Assembly: GCA_963691815.1 (NCBI GenBank)
Contig: OY829648.1
Coordinates: 32,401,456-32,465,455, forward strand
Length of the DNA stretch: 64,000 nucleotides
Reading direction: 5' to 3'
DNA from: Echiichthys vipera
Taxonomy: Eukaryota; Chordata; Actinopteri; Perciformes; Trachinidae
The position numbers and the translations under genes were made by a program. Positions 29,201 through 37,402 of this stretch are shown piece by piece (position 1 is the stretch's first letter; each line of letters opens with the position of its first letter). The notes below the pieces were generated by a model that made no database searches, was not told the DNA's origin, and saw only the letters and a list, made by a program, of their open reading frames with translations.

Positions 29201-30886
29201 TTTACTAGCACACATGAACACGTTAGCTTTACTTTACTGACTTTAACAAAATAAGCAAAAACACCCTATTCTCACACAATCTAATGCAGTCTACATCTAG
29301 AAAACAGAAGCATCTTGCCTTGGCTATCTTATCACTTTATATCTCCAATCACACTAGGCTAACATAAGTCTTCAATGAATTTTCCCAGAACTGCCTCTCC
29401 TCCTGAGCATGACTACCGCTCATTTCCAGTAATAGCCTGCACTATCAGCATATAATTCCCTCCAGCATGTGATCGCAACAGAGATCACTCAGAAAAATAC
29501 CAAATCAACAAAAGCAATATCATGTTCAGACCCACACGTATCATTCTAGCATCAACACACATGCCAAAGAGGACGGAACATCCACCAACAGAAAGTTATC
29601 AGACCCAACTGACTGGTCGAACATCACAGTTGCACTGTATTGCCATACACAGTAAAACCCTAATTATAATAATAACAACGGTTTATTATATTGCTGAATT
29701 AGGACTTAGGTCTAGTAAACTATATAATGCCACATTATAGAATTGTCTTATATCTGGGTTCCTAAACTTTTTTTTAAGTCAAATCCAAGCATTTATCAAT
29801 CATTTCAATGTGCATTTTCATGCTTTTCCAGCCCCTTACATCTCTTCTATATTCCATATTTATATAAAGTTCATACCATATACTGAATATTGCACATCCA
29901 CAATGTAGAGGTTACTGTGCTATAAACCCCCAAAATGATGTCTTGTGGAATCATTCCAAAGAAGGGTGACAAAGTAAAGGAAAACAAAACAAAGTGTTGT
30001 ATTTCAAAATGGGTCATGTTGAAGTAGACTTGGCATCCTATATATGACCTACATTTAAAGCAGTTTTAAGCAATTTATTCACAATATAAGCACTTTCTTG
30101 TCACTTTGTTGAATTAAGGTGTTTTTATTGATTTCCAGCATCTCTGGGAGAACAACGTAACATTTAACCAATGTATACTGTTAATTCTAATATTGTTTCA
30201 GAGACTTTTTCCCCATCAAGACGAAACTCTGGGGTAAACACACTGATTCATTTTAACTGGAAAATACAACTACGCTGAACACATATGCAAATGGTGAAGA
30301 CTGCCACATTATGGCAAACTGGGACACAAGTAGACGTCTTAACCCCAGTCATGACTGTCTCAACCTGCTCGTGTTTCTATGTGGTTCTTGTCGATTTGGT
30401 AGAAACCCTGAAATTAACATGATCAGTCATGCTAACAGTTCATTCATTCACAAGTCGGCTGTGCAACGTCATCTAAAACCCATATCATCCATAAATCTAA
30501 CACAAGGGGACAATATTTACCCAATGCTTCCATAGACTTATCAGTGGGAGACGCATTTTGCTTTTAACATCACAAAATAACGAGGGCTAGCTGGACACCA
30601 TGGCCTGGGGTGGACCTTTTAGCTGAAGCCTTTATTAGCCTGCTAGCTAACGGTTTTAGCGTTAGCATTGGCTGAGCGGCTCGGGCTTGTTGAGCTGCAG
30701 CGGATAATCCAGACATAAGCACATTAACTGTTACCTTGTGATGCGTTTAGTGTAATCCTCTGTTAACTAACCTATTCCAGGAGCCACATAGATGAAGTAG
30801 AGACAAGTGGTGGACATGGAGAAGAAGAATATGAAGGCCAGAAACGATCGGTTGGACATTCGCAGCAGCCGCCTCCAGTTCACCAT
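11104..30886 (-). CDS. b4galt6: Beta-1,4-galactosyltransferase 6 (lactosylceramide synthase), complete
   Basis: This enzyme transfers galactose from UDP-galactose to glucosylceramide, making lactosylceramide in the Golgi (family knowledge). Coding exons from 5' to 3' are 30886-30772, 21079-20963, 17869-17756, 16241-16117, 15964-15848, 15673-15486, 15206-15084, 13042-12941 and 11251-11104. All internal boundaries are GT-AG and phases join to 382 codons plus TGA. The predicted protein is a type II membrane protein. It has a short basic cytosolic tail (MVNWRRLLRM) and a membrane anchor at about residues 14-37. A stem with Asn-glycosylation sequons follows. The GT7 catalytic domain has FRNR (164-167), the metal-binding DVD (228-230), WGWGGEDDD (288-296) and HHH (323-325), whose first His aligns with the Mn-binding His of B4GALT1. 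The stem sequence (ANTY, YTNKN, LNGT) fits B4GALT6 better than B4GALT5. The catalytic motifs look intact. Confidence 0.96.
11252..12940 (-). other. b4galt6 intron 8, nothing recognised
   Basis: A GT-AG intron of 1.7 kb. A short AATC-like run lies near 12588-12602. No coding remnant was recognised. Confidence 0.7.
12941..13042 (-). CDS. b4galt6: b4galt6 coding exon 8 (HHH metal-binding His)
   Basis: Encodes residues 300-333, with SIPHHHRGEVQFLG. The first His of HHH aligns with the metal-binding His of B4GALT1. Acceptor CTCAG; donor GTAAGC. Confidence 0.95.
13530..14285 (+). mobile_element. Tc1-like transposon fragment (5' end and transposase start)
   Basis: This lies in b4galt6 intron 7, on the opposite strand to the gene. 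A degraded 5' terminal repeat (CAGACCCCCTTAAATTTC near 13537) is followed by a leader and then the Tc1 transposase start at about 13866. The DNA-binding helix-turn-helix region (MRSKELRDRIV, then VASIILKWKKF) is readable to about 14075. Frames then shift through the region equivalent to TVDELKR. The copy is truncated before the DDE catalytic core. A related copy lies at about 40505-41160 on the minus strand. Confidence 0.85.
14570..14850 (+). mobile_element. Tc1-like transposon 3' fragment
   Basis: Closely matches 21790-22170, which encodes the C terminus of a Tc1-like transposase and its 3' flank. Shared landmarks include GTGAGAAACTAGTGATGTCC and TATTCTATCAAATT. Frames are broken in this copy. 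It lies in b4galt6 intron 7. Confidence 0.7.
15084..15206 (-). CDS. b4galt6: b4galt6 coding exon 7 (WGWGGEDDD acceptor site)
   Basis: Encodes residues 259-299, from LPYSEFFGGVSGLT through GFPNAFWGWGGEDDDLWN, the most conserved stretch of the family and part of the acceptor and catalytic site. Confidence 0.97.
15301..15454. repeat. Tandem duplication (74 + 80 bp) beside exon 6 donor
   Basis: Two adjacent near-identical units start at 15301 and 15375. The second carries two extra AAT triplets in an (AAT)n core. Together they occupy about half of the 279-bp intron between exons 6 and 7 and end about 30 bp from the exon 6 donor. Confidence 0.9.
15486..15673 (-). CDS. b4galt6: b4galt6 coding exon 6 (DVD metal site)
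   Basis: Encodes residues 197-258, including FHDVDHIPENDRNYYGCG. The aspartates of DVD coordinate the metal bound to UDP-Gal in this family. Donor GTGAGT. Confidence 0.97.
15778..15841. repeat. GCAC/GCAG tetranucleotide-like repeat
   Basis: Interrupted tandem GCAC, GCAG and CACG units. They occupy the exon-5-proximal part of the short intron between exons 5 and 6, starting a few bases from the donor at 15847. Confidence 0.9.
15848..15964 (-). CDS. b4galt6: b4galt6 coding exon 5 (UDP-Gal binding, FRNR)
   Basis: Encodes residues 158-196, beginning VAILIPFRNRHEHLP, the nucleotide-sugar binding signature of GT7 galactosyltransferases. It is exactly 39 codons, in phase 0 on both sides. Confidence 0.97.
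16117..16241 (-). CDS. b4galt6: b4galt6 coding exon 4 (stem to catalytic junction)
   Basis: Encodes residues 116-157, ending in GGHWKPKDCRPRWK, the conserved entry to the catalytic domain. Acceptor TCCACAG; donor GTGGGT. Confidence 0.95.
16242..17219 (-). other. b4galt6 intron 3, left part, nothing recognised
   Basis: AT-rich intronic sequence with no recognised repeat or coding remnant. The remaining part of this intron carries the elements at 17220-17548. Confidence 0.6.
17220..17400. mobile_element. Short DNA-transposon-like repeat, copy 1 (AGGGCGCAC end)
   Basis: Shares its layout with 38558-38745: AGGGCGCAC at the start, then TTTGACCAGTGTGAGT, a GAGAGAGG motif, and GCACATGTACGAGCACG. 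The two copies are diverged. The family is not identified. Confidence 0.6.
17398..17548 (+). mobile_element. LINE reverse-transcriptase fragment
   Basis: The frame starting at 17401 reads LFVDFSSAFNTIIP, the conserved reverse-transcriptase motif of many fish non-LTR elements, followed by WITDFLSDRKQ. It is truncated on both sides and lies in b4galt6 intron 3, antisense to the gene. Confidence 0.75.
17756..17869 (-). CDS. b4galt6: b4galt6 coding exon 3 (stem)
   Basis: Encodes residues 78-115: DYPDGSNSSEYLV, then TTYLPENFTY and the conserved CPERLPSM. Acceptor CTGCAG; donor GTGAGT. Confidence 0.95.
   Translation of the reverse strand, partial: TILMAVTPVNTWCNQPRTSLRTSPTPRTSLAQSDYLL
17950..18345 (+). 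mobile_element. LINE 3' end (ORF2 C terminus and tail)
   Basis: Encodes, with frameshifts, a LINE ORF2 C-terminal segment (VPKVRTEL, then KMLKDLEAATSG-like residues after shifts). A 3' UTR follows, ending GTTTAAATAAAGGTTAATT and an A-rich tail. The AAGAGATTATTAATCTCAATG signature before the tail is typical of teleost LINEs. It lies in b4galt6 intron 2. Confidence 0.7.
18346..19078. other. b4galt6 intron 2, nothing recognised
   Basis: No repeat or coding remnant was recognised between the LINE tail and the SINE. Confidence 0.5.
19079..19255 (+). mobile_element. tRNA-derived SINE (teleost type)
   Basis: Contains an A-box-like GGTAGAGCAC and a degenerate B-box (GTACCAATCCC). The typical fish SINE body follows (GGCCCTTTGCTGCATG, CTGTCACTCTTCAGCTG) and ends in an A-rich AATAAAA tail. 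A related truncated copy is at the right edge of the window. Confidence 0.75.
19256..20927. other. b4galt6 intron 2, nothing recognised
   Basis: Intronic sequence with no recognised repeat, exon or RNA gene. Confidence 0.5.
20928..20955. repeat. (TG)n repeat next to exon 2 donor
   Basis: A short TG run with one interruption, ending 7 bp from exon 2. On the gene strand the intron starts GTAAGTG and then continues as an AC repeat. Confidence 0.95.
20963..21079 (-). CDS. b4galt6: b4galt6 coding exon 2 (stem)
   Basis: Encodes residues 39-77 of the luminal stem, with NST and NGT sequons at the end. Acceptor CTGTCAG; donor GTAAGT. An AC repeat begins 7 bases into the downstream intron. Confidence 0.95.
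21740..22190 (+). mobile_element. Tc1-like transposase C-terminal fragment
   Basis: Upstream lies a Tc1-type PDLNPIENLW-like stretch (nucleotides near 21745). The frame then gives ESEWIQIKPEQCEKLVMSCG and CAEVIQSCGLYTS, the conserved end of a Tc1-like transposase, followed by the 3' flank. The N-terminal DNA-binding and most catalytic sequence is absent. It lies in b4galt6 intron 1, antisense. Confidence 0.8.
22240..22479 (-). pseudogene. hAT transposase C-terminal dimerisation fragment
   Basis: The minus-strand frame includes LKWWKSNRQRDKKLSILAKQ and LLIPATSVPAELLFST. This matches the hAT-family C-terminal dimerisation motif (W-W-K ... L-A-K ... IPATSVPSER-FS). Only this end remains. It lies upstream, on the same strand, of other hAT debris but beyond that element's terminus, so it is probably a separate copy. 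Confidence 0.8.
22580..24165. other. b4galt6 intron 1, nothing recognised
   Basis: Mixed intronic sequence with an A tract near 23567-23582. No exon, RNA gene or assignable repeat was found. Confidence 0.5.
24170..26560 (-). mobile_element. Degenerate hAT transposon (ZBED-like)
   Basis: The left end TAGGGATGGGCATTTGATTA at 24170 is a hAT-like terminus. Transposase remnants run on the minus strand at about 26495-25900: SCKTRWNSVCGMFDRLVEQR, then MSAERERDFHLKHL, and after a break MLDPRHKHLSFLSSTQK. These are the order and motifs of the hAT catalytic region. The frame is broken and the right terminus was not found. The stretch between also holds the promoter-like island at 25190-25560, which may be a later insertion. 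Treating the left end and the coding remnant as one element is an inference. Confidence 0.6.
25190..25560 (+). promoter_or_regulatory. Promoter-like island: three CCAAT boxes and a ZNF143 site
   Basis: CCAAT-type boxes (NF-Y sites) occur at 25264-25268 (reverse), 25306-25310 and 25411-25415. GCATGCTGGGAGATGTAGTC at 25471-25490 is the reverse complement of a ZNF143/STAF-like ACTACA-CTCCCAGCATGC site. A donor-like AAAAGGTAAGA lies near 25545. This spacing looks like a mammalian-style housekeeping promoter with a short first exon, within b4galt6 intron 1. It could equally be the regulatory end of a transposon. Confidence 0.4.
27957..28016 (+). other. Candidate short coding first exon with YY1 motif, unrecognised
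   Basis: The motif CAAGATGGCGGC (YY1-like) overlaps an ATG at 27957. It opens a 20-codon frame starting MAAPVGEDYWIKLRERIP, and a donor-like GGTATGC follows. The upstream 150 bp includes CpG-containing sequence. No continuation exon was found and the protein is not recognised. It lies in b4galt6 intron 1 on the opposite strand. Sequence just upstream (AGGGATGGGACAATAATCG) looks transposon-like, so it may be a mobile-element relic. Confidence 0.25.
28060..30771. other. b4galt6 intron 1, promoter-proximal part
   Basis: No exon or clear repeat was recognised. The last 200 bp before exon 1 contain repeated GTTAGC/GCTAGC-like motifs of no assigned function. Confidence 0.5.
30772..30886 (-). CDS. 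b4galt6: b4galt6 coding exon 1 (start, membrane anchor)
   Basis: The ATG at 30886-30884 opens MVNWRRLLRMSNRS, followed by a phenylalanine-rich signal-anchor ending YFIYVAPGI. The exon ends one base into codon 39 at donor GTTAGT. This ATG is chosen because it gives the family's short basic cytosolic tail directly before the anchor. Confidence 0.95.
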
Positions 30887-31600
30887 TTTGCCTTAGGCCC
30901 GCTTCTCATTCGCCGATATGAATCCCATAAAATACTTTTTTTGAGTTAAAAAGTCCTTAAATTGATAGGCAACAACGTCAATGGCGTGGTCATGGGAAAA
31001 TGTCCACCGTGAAAGCCCAGCGATGCAGCAAGGAGAAGGCAAACGCTAGCGATGCTAGCTGGCCTGCTTTCCCCTGCCAAGAACTTTCCAGATGGAAAAA
31101 GCAGGCCTGTAACGTTAATATCAGGCAGCTGAGAGCCTCATGGAGGACCGCTGGTCGGGCATATCGAAACCGTTATACTACGGGTTAAGAGCTCAGCAGC
31201 AATACTACTTAAGGATAAGTTACTCATGGTAGCCGTCCATGGTCGCGGTGTCGCCGGCGCAGCTTTTCTCGCTAGCACCGAAGGTTGGTCAGGGGGCAGG
31301 ACCGCTCTGCCTTCACCCACACAGTCTACTCTCGGCCGGTGCGAGGTTTCCAACACAGTCGGCGCACTACTTGATCAGACCGCGCGCACAGGAGTCCAGT
31401 CATGCCACCGGGTGTCTCCACACTGTTTCCGCACGATTGTGGCATTCAAAACACATACGTGCAGAATATTATGTGACAAATAAAATCAATAAAAAAATAG
31501 ATATCAGGTCCGCCTCCTTCTCATTTTCTGCTGGCACTGCAGAGACCGTTTCCGGTGGGTGGAACAACCCGTTCCCCTCCTCCGCGTCGCCATGGAAACC
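30887..31600 (-). promoter_or_regulatory. b4galt6 5' UTR and CpG-rich promoter region
   Basis: Immediately upstream of the b4galt6 ATG the sequence becomes GC- and CpG-rich, especially 31230-31400 (GTCGCCGGCGC, CTCGGCCGGTGCG, CCGCGCGCAC), unlike the AT-rich surroundings. No TATA box is placed convincingly. The transcription start and any upstream 5' UTR exon cannot be fixed from sequence alone. Confidence 0.65.
31586..31599 (+). promoter_or_regulatory. RFX X-box-like site
   Basis: GTCGCCATGGAAAC differs by one base from the common X-box GTTGCCATGGAAAC bound by RFX factors. It lies about 700 bp upstream of the b4galt6 ATG, at the edge of the CpG-rich region. Confidence 0.4.
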
Positions 31601-31929
31601 CGTGTCTTCCTTCTCTTCTTTTTTCTTTTCTTTTCTTTTTATTAATTGTCGGGGAGCCAAAGTCTTTAAAGCTCAATAAAATGGGTTGAACCTGACATGA
31701 TCTGCCATACTTTTTTTTTTTTTTTTTCTGTTAACATTGACCCTAAGAACCAATAATTGGAGGGTCTGCTCTGGACAGGAAATATCGCGAAAAAAAACAG
31801 TGGCCAGTTTAGTGTATGCATCCTTTATTTTTTTTATCAGAAAATGTGAAAAATATTTTTTCCCCCCTCAAATCATCAGTGGGTCGGGTAGGCTGTCAGT
31901 AATTGCATTCCAGATAGGCCTACGCAGAA

Positions 31930-32026
31930 CACATGCTGTCAACATCCACTGAAAAATAACTCTCAAAACACAAATCTACATGATTTGGCATCAATTTAAT
32001 GCAAAAAAAGAAGAAAAGGAATAGGC

Positions 32027-32104
<78 letters not shown>

Positions 32105-32562
32105 ACTTCACTGGCAAATCAACTATTCCCACAAGTTATGACTTCAGCCAATATGCCATTAGTTTCACCAAACAGAATACTCATTCCATAGGAGAAATTA
32201 TAAAAATCCAACCGAAGTCAATGGATCTGTGATGATTTCACTACTAGTTTGCGATCAACAGGCTCAGAACCTCAATAGAATTTTAGACTACTTACCCAGG
32301 GGGGCAAACCCCCCTTTTTTGAAAAACTGGCATTGAGTGTTGTAAATGGTTTTTCACCTAAAATATCTTGGACCTTCCAGGATCACAACCTGGGTCGCCA
32401 ACTTGGTAAACTAGCTTCTGGAAAGCTACAAGGGGCAGGTATAGCAAAGCAAAATGGAACCTCGGTTCAAGCGAGGTCTTGCAGGTCAATTGGGATTTTT
32501 TTTTAACTTTTAGATATCATTATGAAACTTTGCAAGTTGGCTATTGACATTAAAGTGTAATT
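31930..32562 (+). repeat. Outer inverted arm, left copy
   Basis: Pairs with 41305-41893 in reverse complement. Shared landmarks include ATGATTTGGCATCAATTTAA, CAACTATTCCCACAAGTTAT and GGATCACAACCTGGGT. The copy is interrupted by an (AT)n expansion at 32031-32102 that the other arm lacks. Confidence 0.9.
32031..32102. repeat. (AT)n microsatellite, about 72 bp
   Basis: A pure AT dinucleotide run inside the left outer arm. At the equivalent point the right arm has a short T-rich sequence, so the run expanded after the arms were formed. Confidence 0.97.
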
Positions 32563-33069
32563 CCGGTGTCATCATTACATGGTCTTTTTTGGCAATAACA
32601 TACATCAAATTAAGCAATCGAGACAGCACTGACAACACAGATTAGTTCGGGGCAGTACAGTGAAGGCACTAAAACGTCGTTTTTAACCACTAATACTGCC
32701 CAAAATAACAACAAACCTCTGCAGTAGCATGATAAGAGTCACTACACAGAAAACAAAGCATCAACAAAATAGTTAGAGAACCCAGAGTTTATTAAAAGAG
32801 TGATTTGAAAGACTTACCTACTGGCCCCGGTACCAGCTCCTCTCATAGTAAAGTCCATTAAAGTGGATTACCGAATGCAATCCAAAAGGAAGGATATAAG
32901 TTACATATACTAACATATAAGTGTCCAACTGCCTTAAGCCTTATCTAATCAAAGTTTAAATTAGAAGAATAACCCACAGAAAATGATTGTTTTACACTGT
33001 TTTTTTTTTCAAAAGGACACTTGGTACATGGAAAGGGCTATAACTCTTGACCACTTTGATATACAAACA

Positions 33070-33250
33070 TGAATTAGGGCTGTAATCATGATGAGAAAAA
33101 TGCAATTTACCAAATATAGTTCAACTTATGTGGAAGTAAGCTGGTACTGCTAAATTAATACCCTGCGTTATGAGTGTAATGGCTTAGATAATGAAAGAAC
33201 CAAAGTTCCTGGCAGCAAAATTTTTTAGTTCACTTTGACCATCTATCATC
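33070..33250 (+). repeat. Inner inverted arm, left copy
   Basis: Diverged reverse complement of about 38285-38460. The most conserved stretch is GATAATGAAAGAACCAAAGT followed by TCCTGGCAGCAAAA. Confidence 0.8.
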
Positions 33251-33380
33251 TCTTTTGCTTTACATTTTCTATCAGCAGATATGACACACAATTAACAGAA
33301 ATTGAACTAGGCCTTGGCCCTAACTTGGCCAGAACAGGAAAACAGGATTGGCATTGTTAACATGTAACCTACACAGAATG

Positions 33381-33521
33381 TTAATGTTCAATGTTACTCT
33401 CCTCTTCGGAGTCACTGCTGCATTTGTTTGCCAGTCCCTGGCAACGGCACCCTACGTAGCATGCACAGGAACAGTTCTTCTGGGAGCCTTTGCCACATCC
33501 ACATAAGATGGTTTTCTTCAT
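33381..33521 (-). pseudogene. Cys-rich C terminus of a transposon-associated protein
   Basis: An open minus-strand frame of 46 codons ends in TAA. It encodes ILCGCGKGSQKNCSCACYVG, then CRCQG and an acidic Ser/Glu tail. The spacing of CxC and CxCxC pairs resembles the Cys-rich tail of a large uncharacterised protein family found in many repetitive animal ORFs. The fragment at 37750-38148 carries what looks like the upstream part of the same protein, on the same strand. Function unknown. The ATG used here is probably internal. Confidence 0.5.
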
Positions 33522-33965
33522 CGATGCAGGTGTGGCGGCGCGAGGAGATGATTTTTAGTTTACAGTAAGGTGTTTAGAATGTCAAATAATTGTTGCCAGA
33601 CAACGCCACCCTGGGAGTTTCACCCAGGGACTTTAAGTGAACTAACTTGAAATGGGAAGGCATTCAGGTCCGTAACAAAATGAGGCAGAGACAGTAGTTC
33701 ACCGATACAAAAATATTATTTTATTATTATTCTGTTATTTTAAAAGGGTTAAACGAAATCATTCACTATGGGGAAATTAAATGAAACCAATCAGGGCTGA
33801 GACCTACTAGTGAAAGATTGGGTCAACAAAACGGGGATACCTGGAACACCACACGTGCAGCAAAATAAGGATAAAGTGAATACTCAGCCAGTGAAGACAA
33901 CACAAAAGAAGGGAAGGGCACCACCACCAGACACCAATCCACCACCGTAGGCTCAGCACCTGAAA

Positions 33966-33981
33966 GGGGGGGGGGGGGGGG
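33966..33981. repeat. Poly-G tract, 16 nt
   Basis: Sixteen consecutive G residues, flanked by GAAA and CACC. Confidence 0.9.
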
Positions 33982-34241
33982 CACCAGAGAAACAGTTTAG
34001 GGACAAAGAAAACAATATAATAGCTATTAAGAAAAGAAATTAATAAACTTGGATTTACAATATATACACACAATAATTAGGCACAATAGCAAATCAAATT
34101 GCTTACCCAAAATATACAAAATCACAACCCTCAAAAAGAAATAATGACTACCCAAATCTATGGGTTGCAAAAGAAAAGAAAATTATAATAATGAACATAC
34201 AGCAAACAACTACTAAACAAACACAAGATAACAGAAACCAC

Positions 34242-35062
34242 TAGGGATGGGCAAACGATACCGAGGCTTTGGAGCTTGTGTCGCTCTTCCTGAAGCAGGC
34301 TGGTCCGAAGCGCTGTGTCGAGGCTTGTATCAAATCTCCGCGATCACATGACCGATGACGTTTGAAGCTTCACACGTCACAACGAACCACCGGAAGTGAG
34401 GTGACTGATTCGAAACTTTGGCGCGGCTTCGTTCTTTTTAAGGCGACCGAGATGCCCAGTGTTCCCCCCGCCTCATTGCGTTCTTACAGACCTTTGACAG
34501 CGACAACCCTACTTGAGTGATGGAGAATCCGAGTGGAAGATTCTCCATCACTCAAGTATCACTTTTTTTTGACACTGTAGCACAAGCACAATCTCACATA
34601 TTCACAAAAGTACCTCTACAATGTTGCATTTGAATCTTTTCATATTATGTTACATCACAATCATAAGTCATAACCATAAGTGGTTTCGACTGAATTGCAT
34701 AAAAGCTTCTCACAAACTCAGTCACACCTCCAAAACACACGTTTCAAGTAATTACAGGTAATAACAGGACAGCACATTTAACATTTTATTAGTCAATTGA
34801 CATTTTATAGTAACACTAATGTGTGAACAGTGATTCTTAGAATGAAGACACAACTGCTTAATAATGACTTTATTGCTTTTGTGTTGGAACTGGAATCAAT
34901 GATGTGTGAATCACTTGGAGGTTCATTGCTGCTATAATTGCAGCTGACCACTAGATGTCACTGGTAGCGTCTTTCTTTGAAGCTTTGAAGCTTCGAATCT
35001 TTTTTCGGTACAATCAGAAAGAAGCCTCAAAAGCTTCATGAGGCTTCATTTGCCCATCTCTA
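34242..35062. mobile_element. Non-autonomous hAT element with 8-bp target duplication
   Basis: The element is 821 bp, with terminal inverted repeats TAGGGATGGGCAAA on the left and TTTGCCCATCTCTA on the right (one mismatch). It is flanked by the identical 8-bp duplication GAAACCAC at 34234-34241 and 35063-35070. An 8-bp duplication with these ends is the hallmark of hAT transposition. Subterminal sequence contains repeated AAGCTTC/GAAGCTT motifs. No transposase frame exists, so it must have been moved in trans. Confidence 0.92.
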
Positions 35063-35099
35063 GAAACCACCATAAACATTACCACACTGTTCTCTCATG

Positions 35100-35129
35100 C
35101 ACGCACACACACACACACACACACACACA
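35100..35129. repeat. (CA)n microsatellite, about 30 bp
   Basis: A short CA run just outside the right target duplication of the hAT element. Confidence 0.9.
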
Positions 35130-36255
35130 TACATTAAGACGTGGCAGAATAAATGAAGCGACAGCGTTGCTGAACCACAGGTACGCCCAGGCAGCGACGG
35201 GCAGCACCGAAGACACCCAGCCAGCCCAACAGTCAAAGCCTAACAGAGCAGGCGGGGGCCGAGACGGCCGAGGCGGCACTGGGAGCTCAAGCACAGCAGC
35301 AAAAGGTGGTACAGCAAGCGATCGATCTGCAGCAATAAGCGGTGTCTAAACGCCAGCAAGGCAAAGCAGCTCCAGCGATGCAAGCAGCTCCAGCCAGGCA
35401 CACAGCTCAAACCAGGCAAAGCAGCAGTGGTTTAGTGGTCAGATTAGCCGGCGCTAAGCCGCTACATAGACATCTTTAGCCTACAATAATAAACAAACAT
35501 GAGAAACTTACAAGTGGCTGAAGGAGGAAGCTACTGTCACTCTACTACATACCGGTCAGGCAGTCGCGGACAATGCAGCGTGGGGAGAGTTCGGCGCTAC
35601 ACGAAAACAACCTGTAAACAAAAACACAGGTTGCCACACGTGCAATGCTACAGGGGAAGACACGGGAGGCAGAAAGCTCACCTACCAGCAGCGAGCAGCG
35701 TACGGAGCGGTACGAAGCGGTGAGCAGCATGCAGCCAGCAGCAACACCCAAGCGAGCCTCTGCTAACAGAGGGGCGGAAGTGACGGACACCAGGAAATGA
35801 CGTGGCCTGGCCCCAGGCAAGCAAGAGGAAGACAGGTACTCTCCACCATAGACATATAAAGAGTAGACGCCGCATCGAACGTTGGGCCGCGAGAAATGCG
35901 GCCGCCATCTTGGACCGGTCATCCTACCAGATTAGTTCTATGAGTGACTCGTTGAGCCTCTGAGTTGAGTAGCAGAAGGAACAAGATGCCAGAGCACTGA
36001 GCAGCGTGTTCCTGCTCTAATCTAATATTACAATATTACAATTCATAATCAGTACGGTACAGTACAATTTTAAACAATTATACATAAATCCATGCATTTT
36101 TGAATGTTATAGTGAGTCCCTCAGGCTGTGGCAGGTAGATACATATTTAGCTGCCAGAGGAGCTGCTGTCCCTTATTATATTATTATTATCTTGTCACAG
36201 TAGAGGCATGGAGACTAGCCTCTGTGGGAATCTTAGTTAATTTACCCCCCGCCAG

Positions 36256-36256
<1 letters not shown>

Positions 36257-36288
<32 letters not shown>
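36257..36288. repeat. (TG)n microsatellite
   Basis: A TG run of about 32 bp inside the 1.84-kb element. Confidence 0.9.
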
Positions 36289-36292
<4 letters not shown>

Positions 36293-37196
36293 CATGCCTG
36301 TGTAGATATGAAAGGAGAAGCAGGGAGGAGAGGGGTTGTCGTACATGTGGTCTAGTGTAAATGGATTGCACATTTCCAGCAGTAGGTCAGCGGAGGATGT
36401 GCTGTGGTTTCATGAGAGGAAGACACTTCAGAGACAGTTCATCTCAGGTCACCTCAGATATTCTCAGTTTTGTTTTTTTAAATATTGAACATGACATTGA
36501 GATGAATTATGAGATAATTTTTCATGTCATGTCACTTTTTTTTTTAAAGTTTAGACTATCAAAAGAGTAGTGGCAGAATCTGACCAATATCCTTTGCTGT
36601 TAAACTGTTTCATCAAACAGGAGCAACATGATGTGGGGTTTATTATAAAGAATGAATTAGAGATTTACGAGGCAAGCGTGAACATGTATTTCCACTCTGT
36701 GCCCGATATTCTCACAGCTGAACAAAATGTTCCATACATTTTTACTTGGTTCTCCACATCTCCACTTAAAGCAGGACGAACGTCACATGTTTGTAAACCA
36801 GAGCTGATGAGTCCAGGCTTTTTTAGTTCAGTTGTACCACAGGAGTTAAAAAAATCATAAATTTATTTAACTAAGGAAAAATCTTAAATCGTTTGTATAA
36901 TTTAAAATGGATATGACTGAGCTATGCCCCGTGTTTTTGTTTGCACATTTAATACATTTACTACATAATTAAAATATAAATAAATAGAGCTACACTCTAA
37001 TTGGTAATTGTGCAAGAACAAAACAGTGTGAAAATGATCGATTTAACAAAATGTTATATATATTTTTATACCACACACACTCGCTCCCTCTCCTCTCCAC
37101 TACCACGACTATGCGACTGGCAGAGCATGGATCATTTCTGAATATTTATAAACATATAGGGTTCGGCTCTTGTTTTTTTTAGTGCTATAAATGGAA

Positions 37197-37233
37197 GTGT
37201 GTGTGTGTGTGTGTGTGTGTCTGTGTGTGTGTC
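37197..37233. repeat. (GT)n microsatellite
   Basis: A GT run with one CT interruption, inside the 1.84-kb element. Confidence 0.9.
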
Positions 37234-37326
37234 TGTTTGACTTGTCTTTAGATGTGTCCAAAATGTCATCTCTCTCTCTGACCTAATTGTATGATACTCT
37301 TGATTTATATGTATTTTAATTTTCCC

Positions 37327-37402
37327 TGTGTGTGTGTGAGTGTGTGTGTGTGTGTGTGAGAGAGAGAGAAAGAGAGAAAGAGAGAGAGAGAGTGTGAGAG
37401 AG
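37327..37402. repeat. (TG)n-(AG)n compound microsatellite
   Basis: A TG run passes into an AG-rich run with scattered A insertions. Confidence 0.9.

Noticed and set aside
35545..35922. Minus-strand frame of 125 codons with an ATG in an AAGATGGCGGC context
   Set aside because: The motif belongs to the terminal inverted repeat of the 35847-37686 element, and the same motif appears in the other end. The frame shows no protein family.
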